NCBI GenBank assembly: GCA_002691145.1
Contig: NZHE01000024.1
Span: forward strand, 101,271-165,270
Source of the DNA: Rickettsiales bacterium
Lineage (GTDB): Bacteria > Pseudomonadota > Alphaproteobacteria > Methylaequorales > Methylaequoraceae
Direction of reading: 5' to 3'
DNA: 64,000 nucleotides
The notes beneath the pieces were generated by a model that had not been told where the DNA came from, did no database searches, and was given only the letters and a program-made list of their open reading frames with translations. Shown piece by piece: positions 1 to 9,614 of the stretch; position 1 is the stretch's first letter; every line of letters begins with the position of its first letter. The position numbers were made by a program, and so were the translations under genes.

Positions 1-79
1 TATCGTTTCTTTTTGAAAGAACTTCTAAAAAAAGATTAATTTTTGCTGGAGAAAAAAATAAGTTCTTATTTTCTTTCAT
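1..79 (-). CDS. ispE: 4-diphosphocytidyl-2-C-methyl-D-erythritol kinase, N-terminal fragment truncated by window edge
   Basis: Reverse strand from the ATG at 79 reads MKENKNLFFSPAKINLFLEVLSKRND, matching the GHMP-kinase N-terminal PAKINLFLEVLxKR motif of IspE. Absent from the ORF track because it is partial. Confidence 0.85.
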   Translation of the reverse strand, partial: MKENKNLFFSPAKINLFLEVLSKRND

Positions 80-1726
80 TTAAATACCGAATTTTATTTT
101 TTTTAAAACCTTGTTTTTATGTTCAAAATTAGGATCAAATATCAATACTTTCTTCCATTGAGAAACGGCTTCATCAAATCTCCCTGATTTCCAGTACACA
201 TCACCGAGGTGGTTATTTAAGGTAGGATCTGAGGGCATTATTCTGAGAGCATGTTCAAGTACGTCAATAGAATTCTTATAATCACCTAAATGGAAGTATG
301 CCCAACCTAACGAATCAAGAATATATGCGTCATTTGGTTCAATTTCAACAGCAAGTGATAATAAATCAAACGCTTCATTTATTCTAACACCTCTTTCTAA
401 CCAACTGTAAGCTAAATAATTTAAAACGTATGCTGCTTCAGGATTAAGTTCTAATGCTCTTACAAAGTCTTTCTCTGCTAAATTCCATTTTTTCATCCTC
501 TCGTAAGAGATCCCTCGAGAATAAAAAATATTCCAGTGTTTAGGCTTCACATCAGAAATATCATCAATTATGGTATTATAGAATTTTATAGCGTCTTTGA
601 ACAGTGATTGACTCCTTAAAGTATGCGCATAATAAAGTAAGAATTCCTTTTCTTCTGGATACTTTAAAATTAGGCTTTTAAGTAAATCATTTAACTTATC
701 TGTTTTTTCAAGATAGCTTAAAATCTTCAATTCAAGCTTATCAAACTTCACATCATAGATATTATCCTTTATTATTGAATTAATAATTTCAAGACTTCTT
801 TCTTGATGACCAATCTTGTCATATAAGTTTGCGGACAATAGTTTAAGTGCATAAAAATCCGGCCTTATTTTTAGGCCAATATTTGAAAAATAAATTGCAA
901 ACTTATATAATTTTTGATCAAAAAACCAACCCGAAATATTAAAATAAACCTCTGCAAGTGCTTCATCTGACTTAGATATTTTATTTAAGTCAAAAGTATC
1001 TAATTTGAACTTTTTTAAATTTAATTTTATACCCTCATCATTTATATTCTTTATTAAGTTCTCCAGCAAGATAGTATTGTTATTCTCTAAATACTTAATC
1101 ATTAGTAATTCAGAAAATCTTGAGGTATCTGAAAACTTATCTTTAATTAATCCAAAAAATTCGTTGCTCTTTTTCTTATCCCCTAAAATATTGTACATTA
1201 TTCCTGTATGAAGACATTCTAGTGGAGAACAAGTTTCTAGACCATTTTTATTCATATGATTTTTAAAATCAGGTTCCGCTGAAAAAGATATCCAATTTTC
1301 TATTAAATTTAAGAATACAGAATCTACTTCAGATTTTGTAATCGAGGCTAAATGTTTTTTGGCACTCTCAAAATCTTTTTTAATAAAGAAATCTGAAGAA
1401 AGGATAATATTAGAAAAAAAGTTACTAGGATCCAATTTCAATAACTTTTTAGAAAATTCCAGAGACATTTCCCAATTATTTATAAGTAATGAATAATACA
1501 ATGCTTTTTGTATTAGTTCTTTCCCTTCGATAGAACTTTTAATTTTTTTAAGAGACTTATATCCTTGATCTAGGTTCTTATTTTTTTCAAAAAAAATCCA
1601 AGATAAATAGTTGCCAGATATTGTTGATTCGTTATTTTTTGCACCTAGAGGACTAAAAGTTAAGAGACTTATCATTAAAAAAATGCTTAATTTTTTACAT
1701 GTTTGTATAATTTGGTCCTCCCGCAC
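80..1726 (-). CDS. Tetratricopeptide repeat protein with N-terminal signal/TM segment
   Basis: TPR-like repeats (e.g. RALELNPEAAYVLNYLAYSWLERG, AVEIEPNDAYILDSLGWAYFHLGDYKNSIDVLEHAL); sits next to ispE. Confidence 0.85.
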   Translation of the reverse strand: MREDQIIQTCKKLSIFLMISLLTFSPLGAKNNESTISGNYLSWIFFEKNKNLDQGYKSLKKIKSSIEGKELIQKALYYSLLINNWEMSLEFSKKLLKLDPSNFFSNIILSSDFFIKKDFESAKKHLASITKSEVDSVFLNLIENWISFSAEPDFKNHMNKNGLETCSPLECLHTGIMYNILGDKKKSNEFFGLIKDKFSDTSRFSELLMIKYLENNNTILLENLIKNINDEGIKLNLKKFKLDTFDLNKISKSDEALAEVYFNISGWFFDQKLYKFAIYFSNIGLKIRPDFYALKLLSANLYDKIGHQERSLEIINSIIKDNIYDVKFDKLELKILSYLEKTDKLNDLLKSLILKYPEEKEFLLYYAHTLRSQSLFKDAIKFYNTIIDDISDVKPKHWNIFYSRGISYERMKKWNLAEKDFVRALELNPEAAYVLNYLAYSWLERGVRINEAFDLLSLAVEIEPNDAYILDSLGWAYFHLGDYKNSIDVLEHALRIMPSDPTLNNHLGDVYWKSGRFDEAVSQWKKVLIFDPNFEHKNKVLKKIKFGI

Positions 1727-3335
1727 CTTCTGGAACTACCCATCTTATATTTTGGCTGGGATCCTTAATGTCGCAAGTTTTACAATGAATGCAATTTTGA
1801 GCATTAATTTGTAGTCTAGAAATATTATTTTCTTGTACGATTTCATAAACTCCAGCAGGACAATATCTTTGTTCTGGTGAGTCATAATGTTTCAAATTGT
1901 AATCGATTGGTATTTTTGGGTTGATCAATTTTAAATGACATGGTTGATTTTCCTCGTGGTAAGTGGACGTAAAAGCAACGTTGGTTAATTTATCAAAAGT
2001 GAGCACACCGTCAGGCTTTGGGTAATCAATTTTTTTGGCTTTTGTTTTTTCGATTAATCCCTCATGATCCTTTAAATGATGTTTAAATGTCCACGGAGCT
2101 TTACCTCTAAAAATAATTTGATCAATACCAGTTAAAGTCATGCCAATCTTCAACCCCCACTTAAATGCTGGTCTAACATTTCTGGCTTTTTTTAATTCTA
2201 CACCTACCCAAGAATTAGATAAATTATTTGAATAATTCTCTAGTTCATCATATTGTCTATTCTGACTTAAGGCCTCAAAAGCTGCTTCAGCAGCAATCAT
2301 TCCAGATTTCATTGCAGTGTGCGAACCTTTAATTTTAGGTGTGTTGAGGGTGCCTGCATCGCACCCTAAGAGCACACCCCCGGGAAATGAAACTTTCGGA
2401 AGTGACTGCCAACCACCCTCATTTAATGCTCTAGCTCCATATGATATTCTTTTTCCACCTTCAAATATCTTTCTAATTATCTTATGTGTTTTAAATCTTT
2501 GAAATTCGTCATATGGCGACAAGTAAGGATTTCTATAGTCTAATCCAATTACAAATCCAACGGAAACAAGATTTCTGTCCAAATGATATAAAAATGATCC
2601 TCCATACACATCTTGCTCGAGAGGCCATCCAACAGAATGAATAACCTCACCTGGATTTGAATTTTCATCTTTAACTTCCCAAAGTTCTTTAAGTCCAATT
2701 CCATAGGTCTGATGTTGACTATTTTTATCTAAACCAAACTTTCTGATTAATTCTTTTCCTAGATGTCCTCTACATCCTTCTCCAAAAAAAGTGTACTTTG
2801 CTCTAATATCAATGCCTCTTTGAAAGTTCGGACCTTCTTTACCATCTTTTTCAACTCCATGATCGCCAGTAGCAATACCGCAAACATTATTGTGTTTATT
2901 AAATAAAACATCTGAAGCGGCAAATCCTGGGTAAACTTCTACGCCAAGTTCTTCTGCTTTAACTTTTAGCCAAGCACAAAAATTTCCTAAAGAAATTATG
3001 TAGTTTTCAGAATTGTGCATTACGCTTGGTAGTAAAAAATTTGGAAATTTAAAGGAGCTATTTTCACCTAAATATAGAAATTTCTCACTAGTGACTTTCG
3101 TTTTTACAGGAGATTTTAAATCTTTCCAGTTTGGAAACAACTCATCTAAAGCTCTGGGTTCAAGAACCGCACCAGAAAGTATGTGAGAACCAACTTCTGA
3201 GCCCTTTTCAACTACGCATACGGAATAATTTTTATTATTTTTAATACAAAGCTGTTTAAAGCGTATAGCAGCTGATAGACCGGACGGCCCTGCACCTACA
3301 ATCACAACATCGTATTCCATTATATCTCTTGTCAT
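1695..3335 (-). CDS. Electron transfer flavoprotein-ubiquinone oxidoreductase
   Basis: N-terminal FAD motif VVIVGAGPSGLSAA and C-terminal 4Fe-4S ferredoxin segment CIHCKTCDIKDPSQNIRWVVPEGAGGPNY, typical of ETF-QO. Confidence 0.95.
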   Translation of the reverse strand: MTRDIMEYDVVIVGAGPSGLSAAIRFKQLCIKNNKNYSVCVVEKGSEVGSHILSGAVLEPRALDELFPNWKDLKSPVKTKVTSEKFLYLGENSSFKFPNFLLPSVMHNSENYIISLGNFCAWLKVKAEELGVEVYPGFAASDVLFNKHNNVCGIATGDHGVEKDGKEGPNFQRGIDIRAKYTFFGEGCRGHLGKELIRKFGLDKNSQHQTYGIGLKELWEVKDENSNPGEVIHSVGWPLEQDVYGGSFLYHLDRNLVSVGFVIGLDYRNPYLSPYDEFQRFKTHKIIRKIFEGGKRISYGARALNEGGWQSLPKVSFPGGVLLGCDAGTLNTPKIKGSHTAMKSGMIAAEAAFEALSQNRQYDELENYSNNLSNSWVGVELKKARNVRPAFKWGLKIGMTLTGIDQIIFRGKAPWTFKHHLKDHEGLIEKTKAKKIDYPKPDGVLTFDKLTNVAFTSTYHEENQPCHLKLINPKIPIDYNLKHYDSPEQRYCPAGVYEIVQENNISRLQINAQNCIHCKTCDIKDPSQNIRWVVPEGAGGPNYTNM

Positions 3336-3397
3336 AAAACCTTTTCCAAATTTATTGCATTACTTTTAACCACAAAATATATATATATATATATGAG

Positions 3398-4108
3398 ATG
3401 AATATTAAAAACACAAAGTCTTTTATGCAATTTTATAATGAATTAGGACTAAATGAGGTATTTTCAAAAAAAACATCTGGTAAACTAAAAATTAATACAA
3501 ATTTTAAAAAAGGCAAAATATTATCAACTTCAAAGAATAAAGAAAAACTTTTAAAAAATCTTGAAGCTGAGATATTAAATTTAGATATTGGATTGAAAGA
3601 TACAGCTACAAATTTAGTGTTTGGCTCGGGCAATGTTAATGCAGATGTAATGGTCCTTGGGGATGCTCCAGATTCAGAAGATGATAGAGAAGGACAACCT
3701 TTTCAGGGTGAAATTGGAAATCTACTCGAAAAAATTTTAGGATCAATCGGTCTTACAAATAAAAATACCTATTTATCAAATTTAGTATTTTGGAGACCTC
3801 CTGGAAATAGAATTGCAAACCAGGATGAAGTTAATTTATGTTTGCCATACACCGAAAAACATATTAAAATTATCAATCCTAAATATCTAATTCTTCTTGG
3901 AGGAATTACTTCTAAGTCAATACTAAAAACAGAAAAAAATATAACCCAATTAAGAGGTAGTTACTATGCATCTAAATTTTTTGAAAAAGTTCAAATCTTC
4001 CCAATATTTCATCCTAAATTTTTAATTCAAAACTCATTAGAAAAAAAAAAAACTTGGTTTGATTTACTTTACATATCTAAAATTATAAATAATAAAGGAA
4101 ATGAATAA
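3398..4108 (+). CDS. Uracil-DNA glycosylase, family 4-like
   Basis: VFGSGNVNADVMVLGDAPDSEDDREGQPFQGEIGNLLEKIL...NTYLSNLVFWRPPGNR matches UDG superfamily motifs. Confidence 0.85.
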   Translation: MNIKNTKSFMQFYNELGLNEVFSKKTSGKLKINTNFKKGKILSTSKNKEKLLKNLEAEILNLDIGLKDTATNLVFGSGNVNADVMVLGDAPDSEDDREGQPFQGEIGNLLEKILGSIGLTNKNTYLSNLVFWRPPGNRIANQDEVNLCLPYTEKHIKIINPKYLILLGGITSKSILKTEKNITQLRGSYYASKFFEKVQIFPIFHPKFLIQNSLEKKKTWFDLLYISKIINNKGNE

Positions 4109-4631
4109 GTTAGATAATAATAAAAAATTTATACCTCTTAATATTTCAATAGCAGTCGTATCAGATTCAAGAAATGAAAAAACTGACAAATCTGGAATAA
4201 TACTAGAAAAAAAAATAATTAATTCTGGTCATAAGATTCATTCTAAAATTTTCATAAAAGATGATGAAAAAAAAATTATTGAATATCTTGATCAATCTGT
4301 AAAAGATAAAAAAATTGATGTAATAATAACAACAGGTGGAACTGGATTAACTGGTCGAGACTCAACACCTGAAGCTGTAAAAAAAATTATTTCAAAGGAA
4401 ATAGAGGGTTTTGGTGAGTTATTTAGAATGTTAAGTTATAAAAAAATAGGAACTTCCTCGCTCCAATCCAGAGCATTAGCCGGAATTAAGAGCAGAAAGT
4501 TTATTTTTGCTATACCAGGCTCTCCATCAGCCTGTAATGATGCATGGGACTATATTTTGAAGTTTCAATTAGACAGTAGATTCAAACCTTGTAATTTAGT
4601 GGAGTTACTTGATAGACTTCAAGAAAAATAA
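4101..4631 (+). CDS. moaB: Molybdenum cofactor biosynthesis protein MoaB
   Basis: DVIITTGGTGLTGRDSTPEAV and AIPGSPSACNDAWDYIL motifs of the MoaB/Mog fold. Confidence 0.9.
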   Translation: MNKLDNNKKFIPLNISIAVVSDSRNEKTDKSGIILEKKIINSGHKIHSKIFIKDDEKKIIEYLDQSVKDKKIDVIITTGGTGLTGRDSTPEAVKKIISKEIEGFGELFRMLSYKKIGTSSLQSRALAGIKSRKFIFAIPGSPSACNDAWDYILKFQLDSRFKPCNLVELLDRLQEK

Positions 4632-5239
4632 TGAACGAATTAATAGATGAGATATCAAAGTTTACAATCGGAATTGATGAGGTTGGAAGGGGTTGTTTAT
4701 CAGGCCCAGTTGTAGCATGTTCTATTCTTTTAAAGAAAACAATTTTAACCGATCCTAGGCATTTGCAAATTGTCGATTCTAAAACTTTATCAATTATTAA
4801 AAGAGAAAAATTGGCTCACTTTATAAAACAACACTCAGTATTTAATTTTGGATTATCTAGTGTTTCAGAAATAGAAAAAAATAATATTCTAATCGCTACA
4901 AAAATTGCAATGCTTCGATCTTTTAATAATTTTTATAAATTCGACAGCCCAGTAAAAATCGATGGACCTAAATTTTTTGAATTAACAAAAAAAACAGAAT
5001 TTATAATTAATGGCGATAAAAAATCTAGGGTCATTGCAGCTGCTTCAATAGTTGCCAAGTCTTTTAGAGATCAATTGATGAATAGACTATCAAAAAAATT
5101 TCCACAATATAATTGGAAAAATAATAAAGGATATGGCACGAAAGAGCATATAAAGATGATTGAAAAATTTGGCGTAACTAAATATCACAGAAAAACGTTT
5201 GAACCCATTAAAAGTATGCAATTAAATAACACAAGGTAA
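4631..5239 (+). CDS. rnhB: Ribonuclease HII
   Basis: TIGIDEVGRGCLSGPVVACSIL and AAASIVAKSFRD motifs. Confidence 0.95.
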   Translation: MNELIDEISKFTIGIDEVGRGCLSGPVVACSILLKKTILTDPRHLQIVDSKTLSIIKREKLAHFIKQHSVFNFGLSSVSEIEKNNILIATKIAMLRSFNNFYKFDSPVKIDGPKFFELTKKTEFIINGDKKSRVIAAASIVAKSFRDQLMNRLSKKFPQYNWKNNKGYGTKEHIKMIEKFGVTKYHRKTFEPIKSMQLNNTR

Positions 5240-6589
5240 TTCAATATTTACTGATAAACCTTTGAATTTTGATTCAGACATCCAAACTTTACCTGAGTAA
5301 ATGTCTACAGTATCTTTAACAATGTTTAATCCCAAACCTGTTCCGGGAGTTTGTTCATCTAGTCTAAATCCACGAGCAAAAACTTTTTTTCTTTCAATTT
5401 CAGATAATCCAGGTCCATTGTCAGAAATTATGAACTTAATTTTATTTTCAGAACTCTTGGAAATGTTTACATTGACTAAATTCTTTGTCCACTTACAAGC
5501 ATTCTCTAATACATTTCCTAAAATCTCATTTAAATCGTCAGAATCCCCTAAAAACATAAGTTTTTTTCCTTCAAATTTATAATTTATTGTTATTTGCGGA
5601 TTAATTTTTTGAAAAACTTTTATTATCTTTTTGGTAGTTACTTCTACATCTATTTTTTTACTTACTATTTTAGTTTTTGAAGAGGTTCGTGCTTTATTCA
5701 AATATTTATCTACATATGTTTTTATCATTTCGACTTGCGGTACCATTATTTTCTCTCCCACACCTTTTTTATTTTTATCAAGTTGATTGCTTATGACTGC
5801 TAAAGGTGTTTTTAAAGCATGCGCTAAATTACCAACATGAGTTTTTGCTCTCTCTACAATCTTTTCATTATGTTCAAGTAAAATATTTATTTCTCTTGCT
5901 AATGGAGATACTTCAATTGGATAGTTTTCTTCCAGCTTTGTTGCATCACCGTTTCTTATTTTAAATAAAGAATTTTTTATTTTTTTTAACGGAAGCAAAC
6001 CGTATTTTACTTGTAAAAAAACCGACAAAAGAAGACCTAAACCTAAAACAACTAATGATGAAATCAAGATATTATTGTATAAGGAAATATTTTTTTCAAA
6101 TTCTTGAGTGTCACCACTTACCATAAAAGTTAACGGCTCATCAAATCCTGGAAACGAAATTTCTCTTTGTAATATAATTAACTTTTGTGATTGAACAAAC
6201 TCTTTCACATTTTTATTGTTTTTATTTGTATTTATAAATTGAGCTCTGCCTCCAATTAGTCTTTTATCAAGTGTTAAAACCTGATCCCACATAGATCTTG
6301 ATCTCACAAGAGTTTTTGAGCCCTCATTAATTTGCCAATACCATCCAGAGTATGGTTGAAAAAATCTTGGATCACCCAGTGAATTTACGACTGTTATGCT
6401 GTTTGTAGAATCAATTTTACTGGAACCAATTAAAGATTCCATGAATAAATTTAATTTATCATTGAATGACTTTTCAGTCGATTCTCTGAAAATATCAGAT
6501 AATAAAAGCCCCCCACTGAATAAAGTTAAAAGGATCCACACTGAAGCGCTTAAAAATAATCTCAAAGCTAAAGAATTTATAAGATTCAT
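5222..6589 (-). CDS. Two-component sensor histidine kinase (PhoQ/EnvZ-type)
   Basis: HAMP-like region, AHALKTPLAVISNQ H-box, N/G boxes (NVLENACKW, DNGPGLS, GTGLGLNIVKD). Confidence 0.9.
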   Translation of the reverse strand: MNLINSLALRLFLSASVWILLTLFSGGLLLSDIFRESTEKSFNDKLNLFMESLIGSSKIDSTNSITVVNSLGDPRFFQPYSGWYWQINEGSKTLVRSRSMWDQVLTLDKRLIGGRAQFINTNKNNKNVKEFVQSQKLIILQREISFPGFDEPLTFMVSGDTQEFEKNISLYNNILISSLVVLGLGLLLSVFLQVKYGLLPLKKIKNSLFKIRNGDATKLEENYPIEVSPLAREINILLEHNEKIVERAKTHVGNLAHALKTPLAVISNQLDKNKKGVGEKIMVPQVEMIKTYVDKYLNKARTSSKTKIVSKKIDVEVTTKKIIKVFQKINPQITINYKFEGKKLMFLGDSDDLNEILGNVLENACKWTKNLVNVNISKSSENKIKFIISDNGPGLSEIERKKVFARGFRLDEQTPGTGLGLNIVKDTVDIYSGKVWMSESKFKGLSVNIELPCVI

Positions 6590-6591
6590 TG

Positions 6592-7254
6592 TTAATCTTC
6601 CAAAGATAATCTGTAACCATAACCTCTTTCTGTTTTTATCAAATTAGCACCTAGTTTTTTTCTTAGTCTTCCAATAAAAACTTCTATAGTATTTGAGTCT
6701 CTATCAAAGTCTTGATCGTATATATGTTCGGTTAACTCGGTTCTAGTTATAATCTTATCCTGATGATGAAGAAAATACTCAATGATTTTATATTCATGAG
6801 AAGTTAGTTTTAACTTAGTACCGTTGATAAAAACTTTATTTGATTTGGTATCAATTTTAAGCGGTCCACACTCAATATCTGATGATGCGTGACCGGCCGA
6901 TCTTCTAATAAGGGCTCTCAATCTAGCTAACAACTCTTCCATCTGAAATGGTTTTGTAACGTAATCATCTGCACCAGAATCAAATCCTGAAACTTTTTCA
7001 CTCCATCTATCTCTCGCTGTTAATATTAATACAGGAAATTTTTTTTTATCCTTTCTCCATTTTTCTAGTACTGTAAGACCATCAATTTTTGGTAATCCAA
7101 GATCTAAAATTACTGTATCATAGGGTTCCGTATCTCCAAGAAAATGACCCTCCTCACCGTCACTTGCTGTATCTACAGTATAACCATTATCCTCTAAGGA
7201 TTGTTTTATCTGTTTTAATAAATTAGGATCATCTTCTACTAATAAAACTCTCAT
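6592..7254 (-). CDS. Two-component response regulator, OmpR/PhoP family
   Basis: MRVLLVEDDPNLLKQIKQSL receiver plus winged-helix C-terminus (EVFIGRLRKKLGANLIKTERGYGYRL). Confidence 0.93.
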   Translation of the reverse strand: MRVLLVEDDPNLLKQIKQSLEDNGYTVDTASDGEEGHFLGDTEPYDTVILDLGLPKIDGLTVLEKWRKDKKKFPVLILTARDRWSEKVSGFDSGADDYVTKPFQMEELLARLRALIRRSAGHASSDIECGPLKIDTKSNKVFINGTKLKLTSHEYKIIEYFLHHQDKIITRTELTEHIYDQDFDRDSNTIEVFIGRLRKKLGANLIKTERGYGYRLSLED

Positions 7255-7571
7255 TATTTTGCCCCTCCTTCGATTAAAAGAACCGTCGAGGTTCCTGCAT
7301 CTACTCTTAAATTAATGACTTTGTTGTTCTCGTCTATCATTCTAATATCATATACCCATCCAAAAAGTCCTTTTTCGCTATCTTTTAAATTAATCGCTAA
7401 AATCCTTCCATCAAATTTTTCTTGAATTGATTCCAATATTTGAGCTAAAGGTAATATTTCTCCACTTTTTACCGCCTCAATTGCTTTTTCGTGATCATTA
7501 TAGTTTGCCAAACTATAAGTTGATAATTCAAAAAATGTTATAATCAAGCATAAAAAAAATCTAGATTTCAA
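7254..7571 (-). CDS. PepSY-domain secreted protein
   Basis: Signal peptide followed by a PepSY-like sequence (AIEAVKSGEILPLAQILESIQEKFDGRILAINLKD...VYDIRMID); directly upstream of the two-component pair. Confidence 0.75.
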   Translation of the reverse strand: MKSRFFLCLIITFFELSTYSLANYNDHEKAIEAVKSGEILPLAQILESIQEKFDGRILAINLKDSEKGLFGWVYDIRMIDENNKVINLRVDAGTSTVLLIEGGAK

Positions 7572-8647
7572 TTAATAACCTCGCTTGTAATCTTTGACAT
7601 TAATTTTGAAAAAGGAAAATCAATGAATTTATCTTTTTCAACCCAAAGTCCAGAATTAGTAACTATCTTATCTTTTGTAGATTCTATCTTAACAATAAAA
7701 AGTTTTAAATCAAAACCAGAAAAATTATGTTTAATAGTACCTAACTCTAGGTAAGAATTTACTAAAAAATTAGATTTTATCCATGAATTAATTGTTTTTT
7801 TTTTTAATAAATTAATGTCACTTGTTTTATTAATTGAGAAAAAATCTGAAGTTGGAAATCCAAACATACCTTGTAAAAGTTTTTCTTCTGATTTAACAAT
7901 AAGATATTTTTTTTTAAATTTTATTAAAAATACTATTCCGAATTTTTTATTTCTAATTTTTTTTGGTTTTTCAACGTGTTCTCTTTTATTAATGTTGAAA
8001 TCACATAAACAGTTCACTGGACAAACACTACATTTAGGTTTTTTTGTAATACAAATAGTTGCACCTAAATCCATTAAACTTTGACAGTATTCTGAACGAT
8101 TGTTTTGAGGAGTTAAACTTTGTGCATAAAATAAAATTTTTTTAAGGTAGTTCTTTTCCTTTTCGTCAAGATTAAATGCTCTTGACAGGATTCTTTTAAT
8201 ATTTCCATCAATAACTGCCCTATTACCATTTTTAAGAATTGCTGAAATAGATGCAGCTGTATAATCTCCAATTCCTGGAAGCTTTATTAGATTATCAAAT
8301 GCTAGATAAATTTTTTTTTTTTTTAATATTTCAAGAGTTCTATAAATATTATGAGCTCTTTGATAGTATCCTAGTCCCTTCCAAGCTAATAAAATATCAT
8401 TAAGTGTGGCGGATTTAAAACTTTTAAAATTTGGCCATTTTTTTTTAAATTTTACAAAATATGGTATAACAGTATTAACTTTAGTTTGTTGCAACATGAC
8501 CTCGCTAATCCAAATAGAATAGAAATTTTGGTTTTTTTTTTTTCTCCACGGTAAATTTCTCTTATTAATTGCGTACCAATTCAATAAATGGTTTACCCAT
8601 GTCTTTTTTTTTTTTAAGATGATATTATTTGTTAAACTTTTAAGCAT
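7568..8647 (-). CDS. mutY: A/G-specific adenine glycosylase
   Basis: NLPWRKKKNQNFYSIWISEVMLQQTKV, LPGIGDYTAASI and the CX6CX2CX5C iron-sulfur region CSVCPVNCLC. Confidence 0.95.
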   Translation of the reverse strand: MLKSLTNNIILKKKKTWVNHLLNWYAINKRNLPWRKKKNQNFYSIWISEVMLQQTKVNTVIPYFVKFKKKWPNFKSFKSATLNDILLAWKGLGYYQRAHNIYRTLEILKKKKIYLAFDNLIKLPGIGDYTAASISAILKNGNRAVIDGNIKRILSRAFNLDEKEKNYLKKILFYAQSLTPQNNRSEYCQSLMDLGATICITKKPKCSVCPVNCLCDFNINKREHVEKPKKIRNKKFGIVFLIKFKKKYLIVKSEEKLLQGMFGFPTSDFFSINKTSDINLLKKKTINSWIKSNFLVNSYLELGTIKHNFSGFDLKLFIVKIESTKDKIVTNSGLWVEKDKFIDFPFSKLMSKITSEVIN

Positions 8648-8655
8648 TTTTAAAT

Positions 8656-8985
8656 ATGAGTAAAAAAAATCTTTCTAATCCAAATTCTATAGCATCTATA
8701 ATCCCAACTATACTAAAACCAATTAAAAAAAAATTTTCTACTAAATTTTTGGAACTTAGTTGCAATTGGGAAAATATATTTGAAAAAGATTTTACCAGAA
8801 AATGTTCGCCTTTAAAATGTTATAAACTTAACGATAAAAATATTTTAGAAATAACGGTTGTTAGTATTTATGCACTCGAATATTCATTTCGTCTAGAGGA
8901 GATTAAAAAAAAAATTAATTGCTTTTTTAAAGCTGACTACATAGATAGTATAAAAATAAAGAAAATTTATGTAAATAATATATAA
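8656..8985 (+). CDS. DUF721/DciA-like protein
   Basis: Short protein between mutY and dsbA with DciA-like LSCNWENIFEKDFTRKCSPLK...LEITVVSIYALEYSFRLEEIKKKIN. Confidence 0.7.
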   Translation: MSKKNLSNPNSIASIIPTILKPIKKKFSTKFLELSCNWENIFEKDFTRKCSPLKCYKLNDKNILEITVVSIYALEYSFRLEEIKKKINCFFKADYIDSIKIKKIYVNNI

Positions 8986-8986
8986 A

Positions 8987-9601
8987 ATGATACCTTTTAA
9001 AAATAAAATAGTTTGCTTTTTATCAGTACTTGTTTTTTTACTACTACCAACTTTATCGAAATCTCAAATCGTAGATACACTAGAAGCACTTGAAGAAAAA
9101 GCCCTAGGAAATAAAGATGCTAAAATTAAAATGATAGAATTTGCATCATTAACTTGCGGACACTGTGCAAAATTTCATAATGAAGTTATGCCTCAGATTA
9201 AAGAAAAATATATAAAAAATGGGGATGTTCTTTTTGTTTATAATGATTTTCCGTTAGACAAATTTGCTCTCAAGGCCTCAATTATTGCTAGATGTTCAGG
9301 AAACAAAAATTATTTTAATTTCTTAGATGTATTTTATAAAAAACAGAAGGATTGGACTCGTACGAAAGATCCATTTAAATCACTTCTTAAGATTGCTAAG
9401 TTTGGAGGTCTTAAAGACGATGATATAAAAGTATGTGTTGGAAATAAATCAATTGAAGACGGAATTCTGAAAAATAGACTGAGATATACTAAAGAATATG
9501 AAATAAAAGCTACTCCTACTATTTATTTTAACAACAAGAAGTACGAGGGAGTTTTGAGTATTGAAGCTATTGAGAAAAAAATAGAATCTCTTTTAAAATA
9601 A
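8987..9601 (+). CDS. DsbA-family thiol:disulfide oxidoreductase
   Basis: Signal peptide, thioredoxin-fold active site ASLTCGHCAKFHNEVMPQIKEKY and cis-Pro ATPTIYFN. Confidence 0.9.
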   Translation: MIPFKNKIVCFLSVLVFLLLPTLSKSQIVDTLEALEEKALGNKDAKIKMIEFASLTCGHCAKFHNEVMPQIKEKYIKNGDVLFVYNDFPLDKFALKASIIARCSGNKNYFNFLDVFYKKQKDWTRTKDPFKSLLKIAKFGGLKDDDIKVCVGNKSIEDGILKNRLRYTKEYEIKATPTIYFNNKKYEGVLSIEAIEKKIESLLK

Positions 9602-9614
9602 TAAATTAAAAAAA

